Assembly (NCBI GenBank): GCA_963805505.1
Contig: CAWDUP010000007.1
Span: 372,001-436,000, forward strand
From: JANPBY01 sp963805505
Lineage (GTDB): Bacteria > Actinomycetota > Actinomycetes > DATJPE01
Length of the DNA stretch: 64,000 nucleotides
Direction: 5' to 3'
Shown here piece by piece: positions 1 to 8,937 of this stretch. Below the pieces are notes generated by a model. That model searched no databases. It saw only the letters and a program-made list of their open reading frames with translations, and was not told where the DNA came from. Position 1 is the first letter of the stretch; each line of letters starts with the position of its first letter. A program made the translations under genes and the position numbers.

Positions 1-884
1 TCGACGGTGACGTGCTCCTGCTGGAGAACCTGCGCTACGAAGCCGGTGAGACTGCCAAGGACGACGGGGAGCGGGCTGCCTTTGCTGATCGACTGGCCGC
101 TTTGGCTGAGGTCTACGTCGGTGACGGTTTTGGTGCAGTTCATCGCCGTCACGCCAGCGTCTTCGACGTACCTCAACGCCTTCCGCACTTTGCTGGACCG
201 CTGATCAGCAGCGAGGTCGGCGTGCTCCGACGGCTGACCGATGAGCCGAAACGGCCGTACGTGGTCGTTCTGGGCGGCGCCAAGGTCTCCGACAAGCTCG
301 GGGTGATCGCGAACCTGTTGAACTCGGTCGACCGGCTGCTCGTCGGCGGGGGGATGGCCTACACGTTCCTCGCGGCCCAGGGCTACGAGGTCGGGAGCAG
401 CCTGCTGGAGACCGACCAGCTCGAGACTGTGCGAGGGCTGGTCGCCGACGCTGCGCGGTCCGGTGTTGAGCTGCTGGTTCCCAGCGACGTCGTCGCGGCC
501 ACGTCCTTCAGCACCGATGCTGATCACGAGGTCGTATCGGTCAACGCCATTCCGGCCGATCGCATGGGCCTGGACATCGGTCCTGACACACGGGCCGCGT
601 TCGCGGCAGCGTTGTCCGACGCAGCGACCGTTTTCTGGAACGGTCCGATGGGTGTATTCGAGATGGAGCCTTACGCCGAGGGGACCCGCGCTCTGGCTGA
701 GGCGTTGACCCACGTCCAGGGCTTGACCGTGGTCGGCGGGGGAGACTCGGCCGCGGCCGTGCGCGCCCTCGGATTTCCCGACAGCGCATTCGGCCACATC
801 TCGACCGGCGGAGGAGCGTCGCTCGAGTTCCTCGAAGGGCGTGTCCTCCCTGGTCTCACGGCTTTGGAGGATGAGCACCGATGA
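1..884 (+). CDS. pgk: Phosphoglycerate kinase, 5' end missing
   Basis: Glycolytic enzyme of the cytosol that interconverts 1,3-bisphosphoglycerate + ADP and 3-phosphoglycerate + ATP. The gene runs in from before the window (reading frame begins at base 3), so the N-terminal substrate-binding region is absent. Visible landmarks are LLLENLRY, the GFGAVHRRHAS segment, VVLGGAKVSDK, the GGGMAYTFL stretch, FWNGPMGVFE and the C-terminal nucleotide-binding GGGDSAAA and STGGGASLEFLEG. All of these are standard for the family. It overlaps tpiA by 4 bp (ATGA), so the two are translationally coupled. A glyceraldehyde-3-phosphate dehydrogenase gene is expected just upstream, outside the window. Confidence 0.97.
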   Translation, partial: DGDVLLLENLRYEAGETAKDDGERAAFADRLAALAEVYVGDGFGAVHRRHASVFDVPQRLPHFAGPLISSEVGVLRRLTDEPKRPYVVVLGGAKVSDKLGVIANLLNSVDRLLVGGGMAYTFLAAQGYEVGSSLLETDQLETVRGLVADAARSGVELLVPSDVVAATSFSTDADHEVVSVNAIPADRMGLDIGPDTRAAFAAALSDAATVFWNGPMGVFEMEPYAEGTRALAEALTHVQGLTVVGGGDSAAAVRALGFPDSAFGHISTGGGASLEFLEGRVLPGLTALEDEHR

Positions 885-1693
885 CCACCAGACCGGCCAA
901 GCATGGCCGCCAGCCGTTGATGGCCGGCAACTGGAAGATGAACAAGAACCACCTCGAGGCCATTGCGCTGACCCAGAAACTCGCGTTCTCCCTGAGCGAC
1001 GACGACTACAACAGGGTCGAGGTGGTGATCCTCCCTCCGTTCACCGACCTACGGTCGGTTCAGACGATGGTCGACGGAGATGACCTGCGTCTCGGCTACG
1101 GCGCTCAGGACCTGTCCACCCATGATTCGGGCGCCTACACCGGGGACGTCTCCGGCCTCATGCTGGCCAAGCTCGGTTGCAGGTATGTCGTGGTCGGACA
1201 CAGCGAACGCCGGCAATATCACCGGGAGGACGACGCGCTCGTCCGGGACAAGGTGGCGGCTGCTTTTCGCAACGACCTGACGCCGATCCTGTGCATCGGG
1301 GAGGAACTGGCCGTGCGCGAGGCAGGGAACCAGGTCGCCCACTGCTTGGCCCAGCTGACCGCGGCGGTGGATGGCCTGGGTCCGGACTCGGCGCGCCGTC
1401 TGGTCGTGGCCTATGAACCGGTGTGGGCTATCGGGACCGGCGAGGTGGCCACACCAGCGGACGCGCAGGAGGTCTGCGGAGCCGTACGCGCTCGTCTTGG
1501 CGAGCTGTACGAATCTGATCTCGCGGCTGAGGTCAGGGTGCTCTACGGCGGTTCGGTCAAGGGATCCAACGCGGCAGCAATCATGGCTGAGCGCGATGTC
1601 GACGGCGCCCTGATCGGGGGAGCCAGCTTGGACCCGGACGAGTTCGTCCGGATCATCAGGTATCACCAAGAGCCGACCGAGGAGTCGTCCTAG
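881..1693 (+). CDS. tpiA: Triosephosphate isomerase
   Basis: Converts dihydroxyacetone phosphate and glyceraldehyde 3-phosphate into each other in glycolysis. The 270-residue protein is near the usual length. It shows MAGNWKMNKN near the N terminus with the substrate-binding Asn and Lys, the electrophile segment VVGHSERRQYH, the catalytic Glu in VAYEPVWAIGTGE, the phosphate-gripping YGGSVKGSN, and GALIGGASLDPDEF at the end. The start ATG overlaps the pgk stop by 4 bp. The N terminus has about 13 extra residues before MAGNWKMN, which is not unusual. Confidence 0.97.
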   Translation: MTTRPAKHGRQPLMAGNWKMNKNHLEAIALTQKLAFSLSDDDYNRVEVVILPPFTDLRSVQTMVDGDDLRLGYGAQDLSTHDSGAYTGDVSGLMLAKLGCRYVVVGHSERRQYHREDDALVRDKVAAAFRNDLTPILCIGEELAVREAGNQVAHCLAQLTAAVDGLGPDSARRLVVAYEPVWAIGTGEVATPADAQEVCGAVRARLGELYESDLAAEVRVLYGGSVKGSNAAAIMAERDVDGALIGGASLDPDEFVRIIRYHQEPTEESS

Positions 1694-1778
1694 GTAGGAT
1701 GACCGGTAGGTACCATGCTTCGATGCGGACTCCTCAGCAAAGCCTGAGGGCTGCGAGACCTCGCCCGAAGGGAACTTC

Positions 1779-2015
1779 ATGATCGTCGGCCTCGGCCTGG
1801 TGCTGATCGCCTCCAGCCTCCTCATGATCGTGCTCGTGCTCCTGCACAAGGGCAAGGGCGGTGGGCTGTCGGACATGTTCGGTGGCGGCGTGACGTCGTC
1901 GGTCGGAGGCTCGGCCGTGGCAGAGCGCAACCTTGACCGGTTGACGATCATCGTGGGGCTCGTCTGGATCAGTTCGGTCGTGGGCCTCGGCCTGATCATG
2001 AAGAACAGCTTCTAG
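1779..2015 (+). CDS. secG: Preprotein translocase subunit SecG
   Basis: Small membrane subunit of the SecYEG translocon that assists protein export. The 78 residues hold two hydrophobic segments (about 4-24 and 53-73) separated by the typical loop KGKGGGLSDMFGGG, with SSVGGSAVAERNLDR before the second helix. The upstream AAGGGAA sequence is a usable ribosome site. It follows tpiA after an 85-bp gap and precedes rbpA by 10 bp. This pgk-tpiA-secG order is widespread in actinobacteria and firmicutes. Confidence 0.93.
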   Translation: MIVGLGLVLIASSLLMIVLVLLHKGKGGGLSDMFGGGVTSSVGGSAVAERNLDRLTIIVGLVWISSVVGLGLIMKNSF

Positions 2016-2025
2016 GGAGTCGGCG

Positions 2026-2358
2026 ATGGCCAGCGGCAACGCGATCAAGGGCAGCCGGGTCGGCGCTGGACCCATGGGGGAAGCCGAGCGTGGCGACTCC
2101 GCCCCGCGCCGAAGAGTCTCCTTCTGGTGCTCCAACGGCCACGAGACCCGCCCGTCGTTCGCCACTGACGCGGCCATCCCTGAGCAATGGGACTGCCCCA
2201 AGTGTGGATATCCCTGCTCACGCGACAAGGCCAACCCACCCGCGCCGCCGCGCAACGAGCCCTACAAGACTCACCTGGCCTATGTTCGCGAGCGGCGTAC
2301 CGAGATCGATGGCGATGCCATCCTCAACGAAGCCCTGGCCAAGCTCCGCGGAGACTGA
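2026..2358 (+). CDS. rbpA: RNA polymerase-binding protein RbpA
   Basis: Actinobacteria-specific activator that binds the primary sigma factor and RNA polymerase and stabilises open promoter complexes. The 110 residues begin with the basic tail MASGNAIKGSRVGAGPMGEAE. They continue with a core carrying CSNGHE and CPKCGYPC, which look like the zinc-binding form of the family, and end with the conserved sigma-interacting helix region (EPYKTHLAYVRERR). A GGGAG ribosome site lies before the ATG. It sits 10 bp after secG and is convergent with pgl. Confidence 0.93.
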   Translation: MASGNAIKGSRVGAGPMGEAERGDSAPRRRVSFWCSNGHETRPSFATDAAIPEQWDCPKCGYPCSRDKANPPAPPRNEPYKTHLAYVRERRTEIDGDAILNEALAKLRGD

Positions 2359-2387
2359 GCAGGCACTGAGCAGGCATAGCGCAGGCA
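2355..2387 (+). repeat. Three-copy 11-bp direct repeat over the rbpA stop codon
   Basis: Two identical copies of CTGAGCAGGCA (2355-2365, 2366-2376) are followed by a diverged third, TAGCGCAGGCA (2377-2387). The first copy contains the rbpA stop codon. It looks like a simple slippage repeat in the convergent rbpA/pgl spacer. Confidence 0.7.
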
Positions 2388-2389
2388 CA

Positions 2390-2405
2390 GGCCAGGGGAC
2401 TGGCC
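2390..2405. terminator. Short stem-loop between convergent rbpA and pgl
   Basis: A perfect 6-bp stem GGCCAG/CTGGCC encloses the tetraloop GGGA. It lies in the 53-bp spacer between two convergent genes and could stop transcription from either side. There is no T-tract, so this is a weak candidate. Confidence 0.4.
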
Positions 2406-2411
2406 AGTCGG

Positions 2412-3197
2412 CTATGGACTAGCGATCCGGTCCAGCCCCCGGGGCAGCCGGGACGCCGCCTCTGCGTCGAGCACGACAAGCGTGCGCCGCGTTCCACGGG
2501 CCGCCGCTGCCGGAACTTGGAGAGGGCCGGCATGCTCGTCCAGCGCGAGCCGCAGGGCCGCCGCCTTGCCCGCCCCAGCGGCCACGAGCCACACCTCACG
2601 GGCCGCGCACACAGCAGGCATCGAAAAGCTCGTCCGGGTGGGTGGGGGCTTGGGAGAGCCGTGGACGGCAATCACTGTCCGCTCGGTCTCGTGCATGCCT
2701 GGGTGCCCTGGAAACAGCGACGCGACGTGGCCATCCTCACCGACGCCGAGCAGCGATACGTCGAAGGACGGGACTCTCAGTCGGTCCTCTGGGTGGGCTG
2801 CGGCCGCGAGCTCCTGCGCGTAGCGTTCGGCCGCTGCTGCGACATCGGTTCCGTCCGGACCGTCCGGGCCAGGCATCGCGTGAATGCGCTCCGGCTCCAA
2901 GGGCACCTGGTCCAGCAGCGCCGCTCGGGCGCCGGTCTCGTTGCGCTCCGGGTCGCCCGTCGGCAGGAATCGCTCATCGCTCCACCACACGTCCAGGTGC
3001 CGCCAGTCGATGGCGTCCCTAGCCGCTGAGCTCGCAACCGCCGCCAGGACCGCGGTCCCGGTGCGACCACCGGTCAGGCAGATGTGCGCATGCCCCTGAG
3101 CAGTCTGGGCGTCCACGACGCGGGTGATGAACCGTGCGGCAACGGCTTGCGCGAGCAAATCCGCGTCTCGGTGGATGACGACCTCGCGGGTGGTCAT
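2412..3197 (-). CDS. pgl: 6-phosphogluconolactonase
   Basis: Hydrolyses 6-phosphogluconolactone to 6-phosphogluconate, the second step of the oxidative pentose phosphate pathway. The 261-residue protein belongs to the NagB/DevB-type family. It shows ICLTGGRTG near the N terminus, WWSDERFLPTGDPERN, and LLGVGEDGHVASLFPGH with the catalytic-site His. The chosen ATG at 3197 overlaps the opcA stop by 4 bp; an upstream in-frame start 9 codons earlier would run further into opcA and is less likely. It is the last gene of the tkt-tal-zwf-opcA-pgl operon. Confidence 0.94.
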   Translation of the reverse strand: MTTREVVIHRDADLLAQAVAARFITRVVDAQTAQGHAHICLTGGRTGTAVLAAVASSAARDAIDWRHLDVWWSDERFLPTGDPERNETGARAALLDQVPLEPERIHAMPGPDGPDGTDVAAAAERYAQELAAAAHPEDRLRVPSFDVSLLGVGEDGHVASLFPGHPGMHETERTVIAVHGSPKPPPTRTSFSMPAVCAAREVWLVAAGAGKAAALRLALDEHAGPLQVPAAAARGTRRTLVVLDAEAASRLPRGLDRIASP

Positions 3198-4108
3198 GTG
3201 CCCACGGCCTCGAGCCCGGACCACTGAATGACTTCGCCGTAGATCTCGTCCGGGTCGAGCCGGCGCATCTCCTCGGCGATGATTTCGACGGTCTGCCTCG
3301 CCACCAAGGACACCTCTCTCATCGGTCGGTCAGGGCGGGTCAGCTCGGCCACGCGGCCGTCGGGTCGCGAGATCGCAAGATCACCGGAGGCTGACCGCAG
3401 GCGGACCTCGGTGATCCCCGGGCCGGCGCTGCTTCGGCGGACGATCGGGACGAGCAAGCGTGACTCCAACCAGCGGGCCAGCAGCTCCGAGCTCGGGCTT
3501 CCTGGCTCACAGGCCACCTCGCCACTGAGGACCTCCTCGTGCGGCTGGTCCAAGGCTGCAGCCAGGAGAGCGCGCCATGCTGTGATCCGAGTCCAGGCAA
3601 GGTCCGTGTCGCCAGGCTGATAGCTCGCCGCCCGGGCCTGCAGGGCGTGAGTAGGGTCAGCACCGCCTGCTGCATCGGTCACTCGGCGCTGGGCCAGCCG
3701 CCCGACCGGGTCGTCAGCCGGCACCGACGGCGCCTGCGCGGGCCACCAGACCACGACTGGTGCATCCGGGAGAAGCAAGGGCAGCAGAACCGACTCTGTG
3801 TGCTCGGCCAACTCTCCGTAGAGGCGCAGCAACACCGTCTCTCCAGGCCCGGAGTCCCCGAGAAACCTGACCTCTGCGTCAAGTCGTGGTGACTCCCGCC
3901 CGGGACGGGGGATCGCGACCAGAATCCGAGCCGGATGTTCGCGGGACATCTCCTGGGCGGCGCGAAGGGAGTCGTAGTGGGACTGCTCGTCGGTGACGAT
4001 GACCAGCGTTGCCACCATCCCGACCGCAGGGACGCCGGCGCTGTGCCGCGCGAGCATGATGGCAGCGGCCACCTGCGCAGCTGTGGTGTCTGCAAGGTCG
4101 GCGATCAC
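3194..4108 (-). CDS. opcA: Glucose-6-phosphate dehydrogenase assembly protein OpcA
   Basis: OpcA-family protein, known as an accessory or allosteric partner of glucose-6-phosphate dehydrogenase in cyanobacteria and actinobacteria. The 304 residues include a Rossmann-like first half with the conserved HPARILVAIP segment and VLLPLLLPDAPVVVWWPAQAP. The C-terminal half contains the SWEL-like block around TRITAWRALLAAALDQP. It lies between zwf and pgl with 4-bp overlaps at both ends, which ties it functionally to Zwf. No catalytic residues are evident, as expected for a non-enzymatic partner. Confidence 0.93.
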   Translation of the reverse strand: MIADLADTTAAQVAAAIMLARHSAGVPAVGMVATLVIVTDEQSHYDSLRAAQEMSREHPARILVAIPRPGRESPRLDAEVRFLGDSGPGETVLLRLYGELAEHTESVLLPLLLPDAPVVVWWPAQAPSVPADDPVGRLAQRRVTDAAGGADPTHALQARAASYQPGDTDLAWTRITAWRALLAAALDQPHEEVLSGEVACEPGSPSSELLARWLESRLLVPIVRRSSAGPGITEVRLRSASGDLAISRPDGRVAELTRPDRPMREVSLVARQTVEIIAEEMRRLDPDEIYGEVIQWSGLEAVGT

Positions 4109-5640
4109 GGGCGCCGCCAGGCTCGGCCGTCCGCCGCCAGCATCGCGTCAGCGTTCGCCGGACCCCAGGTCCCCGAGGGGTACGACTCCGGTGCGCCGTG
4201 TGCGGCCCAGAAGTCCTCGACGGGATCGAGGATCTTCCAGGAGAGCTCCACCTCTTCATGGCGCGGGAACAGCGGGGCCTCCCCGATCAGCACGTCGAGG
4301 ATGAGCCGTTCGTAAGCCTCGGGGCTGGATTCGAGGAACGACTCACCGTAGGAGAAGTCCATCGTCACGTCGCGGACCTCCATCGAGGTTCCTGGGACCT
4401 TGGAGCCGAAGCGCAGCGACGTACCCTCGTCTGGCTGGACGCGGATCACCAGCGCATTGTGGCCGAGCTCGGAGGTCGCGGTCGCCTCGAAGGGCAGGTG
4501 CGGCGCGGGTTTGAAGACCACGGCGATCTCGGTGACGCGGCGTCCTAGTCGCTTGCCCGTCCGCAGGTAGAAGGGGACTCCTGCCCACCGACGGGTGTCG
4601 ATGTCCAGCCGGATGGCTGCGTAGGTCTCCGTGGTCGAGCCTTCTGGGATGCCTTCTTCCTCGAGATAGCCGACGACCTTCTCGCCACCTTGCCAACCAG
4701 GGGCGTACTGACCCCGCGCAGTGTGCTTGGCCAGATCGGTCGGCAGGCGGATCGCCGAGAGCAGCTTCTCCTTCTCGTGCCGGACATGGGCAGCCTCGAA
4801 GGAAACCGGTTCTTCCATCGTCGTCAGGGCGAGGAGCTGGAGCAGGTGGTTCTGGATCACGTCTCGGGCTGCCCCGATGCCGTCGTAGTAACCGGCACGT
4901 CCACCGACCCCACCATCCTCGGCCATCGTGATCTGTACGTGGTCGACATAGTTCGCGTTCCAGATCGGTTCGAACAAGGTGTTGGCGAAGCGCAGCGCCA
5001 TGATGTTCTGCACCGTCTCCTTGCCGAGATAGTGATCGATCCTGAAGACCGACCCCGGTTCGAAGACCTCCCCGACGGTGCGGTTGAGCTCCTGAGCACT
5101 CGCCAGGTCGTGGCCGAACGGCTTCTCCACCACGACGCGTCGCCAGGAATCGGTTGGGCCATCGGCCAGACCGTGACGCTTCAGCTGCTGGATGGCCGTG
5201 GGAAAGAACTTGGGGGGCACCGAGAGATAGAACGCATGGTTTCCTCCGGTGCCCCGTTCCTCGTCCAGCGCACTGATCGTCTCCCGCAGGGTCTTGAAGG
5301 CGTCATCGTCGGCGAAATCGCCTGCGACAAACCGGATGCCCTCGCACAGATGTGTCCACACCTCCTCGCGGTACGGCGTCCGTGCATGCTCTTTCACGGA
5401 CTGGTGGACGATCTCCGCGAAGTCCTGATCCGCCCAGTCCCGCCTGGCAAAGCCCACGAGGCTGAATCCAGGGGGCAGCAGCCCCCGATTGGCAAGGTCG
5501 TAGACAGCAGGCATCAACTTCTTGCGCGAGAGGTCGCCAGTGACGCCGAAGATGACCAGGCCGCACGGGCCGGCGATGCGGGGGAGCCTGCGATCACGGG
5601 GATCTCGCAGGGGGTTGGTGACCTCGAGGGCTTGGCCCAC
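4105..5640 (-). CDS. zwf: Glucose-6-phosphate 1-dehydrogenase
   Basis: Oxidises glucose 6-phosphate to 6-phosphogluconolactone, making NADPH, at the entry to the pentose phosphate pathway. The 511-residue protein has the dinucleotide-binding motif VIFGVTGDLSRKKLMPA near residue 28, the VVVEKPFGHDL segment, and the active-site motif RIDHYLGKETVQNI with the catalytic His. The usual C-terminal beta-sheet domain includes FYLRTGKRL. It starts with GTG one base after the tal stop and overlaps opcA by 4 bp. Confidence 0.97.
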   Translation of the reverse strand: MGQALEVTNPLRDPRDRRLPRIAGPCGLVIFGVTGDLSRKKLMPAVYDLANRGLLPPGFSLVGFARRDWADQDFAEIVHQSVKEHARTPYREEVWTHLCEGIRFVAGDFADDDAFKTLRETISALDEERGTGGNHAFYLSVPPKFFPTAIQQLKRHGLADGPTDSWRRVVVEKPFGHDLASAQELNRTVGEVFEPGSVFRIDHYLGKETVQNIMALRFANTLFEPIWNANYVDHVQITMAEDGGVGGRAGYYDGIGAARDVIQNHLLQLLALTTMEEPVSFEAAHVRHEKEKLLSAIRLPTDLAKHTARGQYAPGWQGGEKVVGYLEEEGIPEGSTTETYAAIRLDIDTRRWAGVPFYLRTGKRLGRRVTEIAVVFKPAPHLPFEATATSELGHNALVIRVQPDEGTSLRFGSKVPGTSMEVRDVTMDFSYGESFLESSPEAYERLILDVLIGEAPLFPRHEEVELSWKILDPVEDFWAAHGAPESYPSGTWGPANADAMLAADGRAWRRP

Positions 5641-5641
5641 G

Positions 5642-6760
5642 TCAGGCTCGGCCCCCTGGGGCAGCGGCTAGCTGATCCGCCACGGTTGCCAACAGGGAGT
5701 TCCAGGAGTCCTCGAACTTCGAAACGCCCTCGGACTCCAGCACCGCCACGACGTCGCTCATGTCGACCCCCACGGCTTCGAGGTCGTCAAAAGTCTGTTG
5801 GGCGGCCGCTGCCGTACCAGCGATGGCATCTCCCTCGACGCGGCCGTGATCAGCGACCGCCTTCATCGTTGCCTCGGGCATGGTGTTGACCGTGCCCGGC
5901 GCCACGAGGTCGACCACGTATCGGGTGTCGTCGTAGGCGGGATCCTTGACGCCGGTGGACGCCCACAGCGGACGTTGAGGTCGGGCGCCGGCCGCCGCAA
6001 GAGCCTGCCACCGCTCGGTGCGGAACACTTCCTCGTAGGCGGCGTACGCCAGCCGCGCATTCGCGATGGCAGCCTTCCCACGCAGTTCGGTCGCCTGGTC
6101 CGTGCCGATCTTGTCCAGGCGATGGTCTACCTCGCTGTCCACGCGCGAGACGAAGAACGAGGCGACTGACGCGATCGTCGCCAGGTCGTGGCCGTTCTGC
6201 TTGGCCTGTTCCAGCCCGGACAGGAAGGCATCCATCACGGCTCGGTAGCGGTCGATACCGAAGATCAAGGTGACGTTCACGCTGATACCGGCCGCCATCA
6301 CTTCGGTGATCGCGGGTAGACCCTCCATGGTTGCCGGAATCTTGATCAGGAGGTTCGGGCGGTCGACGAGCCACCAGAGGCCCCGAGCCTCGGCCACTGT
6401 CGTGGCGGTGTCATGGGCCAGTCGGGGATCGACCTCGATGGACACTCGGCCGTCAACGGTGCCGCTCACCTCGTAGGCGGGTCGCAGCACGTCACAGGCC
6501 CAGCGGACGTCGTACGTGGTGAGCGAGCGCACCGCCTCCTCCACCGTCAACCGACGCTGGGCGAGGTCACGGATCTGGTCGGCGTAGGCCTCACCGTGGG
6601 CCAGGGCCTTCTCAAAGATCGATGGGTTGGTGGTGACACCGACCACGTCGCCGGTGGCCACCATGTCGGCGAGGCTGCCCTCGGCGAGCCGAGTGCGACT
6701 GAGATCGTCGAGCCAAACGGCGACCCCAGCTCGTGCGAGCGACTGCAGGGGACTGGTCAT
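5642..6760 (-). CDS. tal: Transaldolase
   Basis: Transfers a dihydroxyacetone unit between sedoheptulose 7-phosphate and glyceraldehyde 3-phosphate in the non-oxidative pentose phosphate pathway. At 372 residues it matches the longer actinobacterial form. The segments GVTTNPSIFEKAL, SIEVDPRLAHDT, LLIKIPATMEGLPAI (with the Schiff-base Lys), NVTLIFGIDRY and RPLWASTGVKDPAYDD are all family hallmarks. It sits between tkt (4-bp overlap) and zwf (1-bp gap), so carbon shuffling and NADPH production are co-expressed. Confidence 0.96.
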   Translation of the reverse strand: MTSPLQSLARAGVAVWLDDLSRTRLAEGSLADMVATGDVVGVTTNPSIFEKALAHGEAYADQIRDLAQRRLTVEEAVRSLTTYDVRWACDVLRPAYEVSGTVDGRVSIEVDPRLAHDTATTVAEARGLWWLVDRPNLLIKIPATMEGLPAITEVMAAGISVNVTLIFGIDRYRAVMDAFLSGLEQAKQNGHDLATIASVASFFVSRVDSEVDHRLDKIGTDQATELRGKAAIANARLAYAAYEEVFRTERWQALAAAGARPQRPLWASTGVKDPAYDDTRYVVDLVAPGTVNTMPEATMKAVADHGRVEGDAIAGTAAAAQQTFDDLEAVGVDMSDVVAVLESEGVSKFEDSWNSLLATVADQLAAAPGGRA

Positions 6761-8841
6761 GACGTGCCTCCTGACGTGATTGCCGACTTGGACAACGTGA
6801 TGTGAGCGGCGGCGACAACTGCCTCCGCCGTGAGCCCGAACTCCTGATAGAGCGTCTCCGCAGCTCCCGAGGCGCCGAAGTGCTCAAGGCTCACCGAGCA
6901 CCCACGGTCGCCCACCAGATCTCGCCACGATGCCGCGATGCCTGCCTCGATGGACACTCGGGCCGCGATGTCCGAGGGGAGCACCGACTCGCGGTAGTCC
7001 GCCGACTGCTCGGCGAACCACTCCATGCACGGCACCGAGACGACACGCGTGCGGACATCCGCGGCCTCCAGGCTCTCCCTGGCCCCGAGGGCGATCTGCA
7101 CCTCGGTGCCAGACGCGAGAACGATGACGTCGGGGCGACCGCCGTTGGCCTCGGCCAGGACGTAGGCGCCGCGGGCCGTCTCCTTCGCCGAGCCGAGCTC
7201 GGATCGGTCGAGCACGGGAGTGTTCTGGCGGCTGAGACACAGCCCGGCGGGGCGGTCGGTGTGACGCAAGATCGCTGCCCATGCCTGTGCCGTCTCGTTG
7301 GCGTCTGCGGGTCGAACGACGTCCAGTCCAGGAATTGCTCGCAGCGCCGTCAGGTGCTCAACGGGCTGATGAGTCGGGCCATCCTCGCCCAGACCGATGG
7401 AGTCATGCGTCCACACGTAGGTGACTGGCAGGCCCATGAGCGCGGCGAGCCGTACGGCCGGACGCATGTAGTCGCTGAAGACGAGGAACGTACCGCCGTA
7501 GGGCCGCAGCTTCCCGTGCAGCACCATGCCGTTCATCGCCGACCCCATGGCGTGCTCTCGGATGCCGAAGTGGATCTGGCGCCCATCGGCTATGTCAGGG
7601 AGGAAGGACGTCGACCCCGAAATGGTGGTGTTGTTCGACCCCGCCAGGTCAGCCGACCCACCGAACAGCTCTGGAAGAACGGGTCCCAAGGCGCTGAGCA
7701 CGTCACCGGACGAGGCTCGGGTCGCCTGGCCCTTGCTGGAGGGTTCGAACTCGGGAAGGGCTTCCTCCCAGCCTTCCGGAAGTTCGCGGGCGACGAGTCG
7801 GTCCAGCAGCGCGGCTCGACTCGGGTTGGCCCCCCGCCACGCGGCGTAGCGCTCGTCCCAGTCAGCCCGAAGAACCTTGGCCCGGTCGCCTACCTCGCGC
7901 GCGTGACTCAGCACCTCGGGGGCGACGAAGAAGTCTTCGTTGGGGTCGAAGCCCAGGATGCCCTTGGTGGCTGCGACTTCCTCCGCACCGAGCGCCGACC
8001 CGTGCGCCTTGCCCGTGTTCTGCGCTGTCGGAGCCGGCCAAGCGATGGTCGTCCGCAACCCGATGAACGACGGGCGCGATGTGTCGGCGCGGGCGGCTTC
8101 GAGGGCAGCTGCCAGGGCGGACACGTCGACGTCTCCGTCGGGGGAGCGGTCGACGAACTGGACGTGCCAGCCGTACGCCGCGTACCGGGCCACTGTGTCC
8201 TCGGTGAAGGCGACCGCAGTGTCGCCCTCGATCGAGATGTGATTGTCGTCCCAGACGAGGACCAGATTGCCGAGCTGTTGGGTACCGGCCAGCGAGGAGG
8301 CTTCGGAGCTGATGCCCTCCTCCATGTCGCCGTCGGAGGCAAAGCACCAGATCGTGTGATCGAAGACGCTCTGCCCGGGCGGCGCCTCCGGATCGAGGAG
8401 CTGACGCTCGTACCTCGCCGCCATCGCCATGCCCACCGCATTGCCCACACCCTGACCCAAGGGACCTGTGGTGGTCTCGACTCCCTGGGTGTGTCCGTGC
8501 TCCGGGTGGCCCGGCGTGCGGCTGCCGTAGGTCCGGAACGCCTTGAGGTCGTCGAGGGTGAGGTCATAACCGGACAAGAACAACTGGATGTAGAGCGTGA
8601 GGCTGGAATGACCCAGGGACAGCACGAAGCGGTCCCTGCCCAACCAGTCCGGATCGCTCGGGTCGTGCCGAAGGAACCGCTGCCAGAGCAACGTCGCAGC
8701 TGGAGCCAGACTCATGGCGGTCCCCGGATGCCCGTTGCCCACCTTTTGGACGGCATCCATCGCCAGGACTCGGACGGTGTCGACGGTGCGTCGGTCGAGG
8801 TCGGTCCATTGCAGCGGTGCGGACGCAGCTTTGGTGGTCAC
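6757..8841 (-). CDS. tkt: Transketolase
   Basis: Thiamine-diphosphate enzyme that moves two-carbon units between sugar phosphates. The 694 residues show GNGHPGTAMSLAP near the N terminus, HPEHGHTQGVETTTGPLGQG, the ThDP-binding block GDGDMEEGISSEA-type sequence (seen here as SDGDMEEGISSEASSLAG), and VWDDNHISIEG. In the pyrimidine domain it has FGIREHAMGSAMNG and THDSIGLGEDGPTHQPVEHL. The C-terminal domain carries SLEHFGASGAAETLY. It starts at a GTG and is the first gene of the tkt-tal-zwf-opcA-pgl operon, divergent from ctaB. Confidence 0.97.
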   Translation of the reverse strand: MTTKAASAPLQWTDLDRRTVDTVRVLAMDAVQKVGNGHPGTAMSLAPAATLLWQRFLRHDPSDPDWLGRDRFVLSLGHSSLTLYIQLFLSGYDLTLDDLKAFRTYGSRTPGHPEHGHTQGVETTTGPLGQGVGNAVGMAMAARYERQLLDPEAPPGQSVFDHTIWCFASDGDMEEGISSEASSLAGTQQLGNLVLVWDDNHISIEGDTAVAFTEDTVARYAAYGWHVQFVDRSPDGDVDVSALAAALEAARADTSRPSFIGLRTTIAWPAPTAQNTGKAHGSALGAEEVAATKGILGFDPNEDFFVAPEVLSHAREVGDRAKVLRADWDERYAAWRGANPSRAALLDRLVARELPEGWEEALPEFEPSSKGQATRASSGDVLSALGPVLPELFGGSADLAGSNNTTISGSTSFLPDIADGRQIHFGIREHAMGSAMNGMVLHGKLRPYGGTFLVFSDYMRPAVRLAALMGLPVTYVWTHDSIGLGEDGPTHQPVEHLTALRAIPGLDVVRPADANETAQAWAAILRHTDRPAGLCLSRQNTPVLDRSELGSAKETARGAYVLAEANGGRPDVIVLASGTEVQIALGARESLEAADVRTRVVSVPCMEWFAEQSADYRESVLPSDIAARVSIEAGIAASWRDLVGDRGCSVSLEHFGASGAAETLYQEFGLTAEAVVAAAHITLSKSAITSGGTS

Positions 8842-8879
8842 GCGCTACCTGCTCTCCCATGGGTGGCCGGACAATCTTG

Positions 8880-8895
8880 AGCCTAACGATAGGCT
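8880..8895. promoter_or_regulatory. Inverted repeat in the tkt/ctaB divergent spacer
   Basis: A perfect inverted repeat AGCCTA-ACGA-TAGGCT lies 39 bp upstream of the tkt start and 42 bp upstream of the ctaB start. It is well placed to act as an operator for one or both genes. A second GC-rich hairpin (GCCGCCG/CGGCGGC, 8899-8917) lies in the ctaB leader. No regulator can be assigned. Confidence 0.35.
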
Positions 8896-8937
8896 TGCGC
8901 CGCCGTCGGTCGGCGGCCCAGTGAGCATGGGGATGAG

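Noticed and set aside
6802..8880. Very long open frame (692 codons) on the plus strand opposite tkt
   Set aside because: High GC leaves the antisense frames open; the sequence is Arg/Gly/Val-rich without recognisable motifs and lies fully over the certain tkt gene. The same applies to long antisense frames opposite cphA, zwf and pgi.
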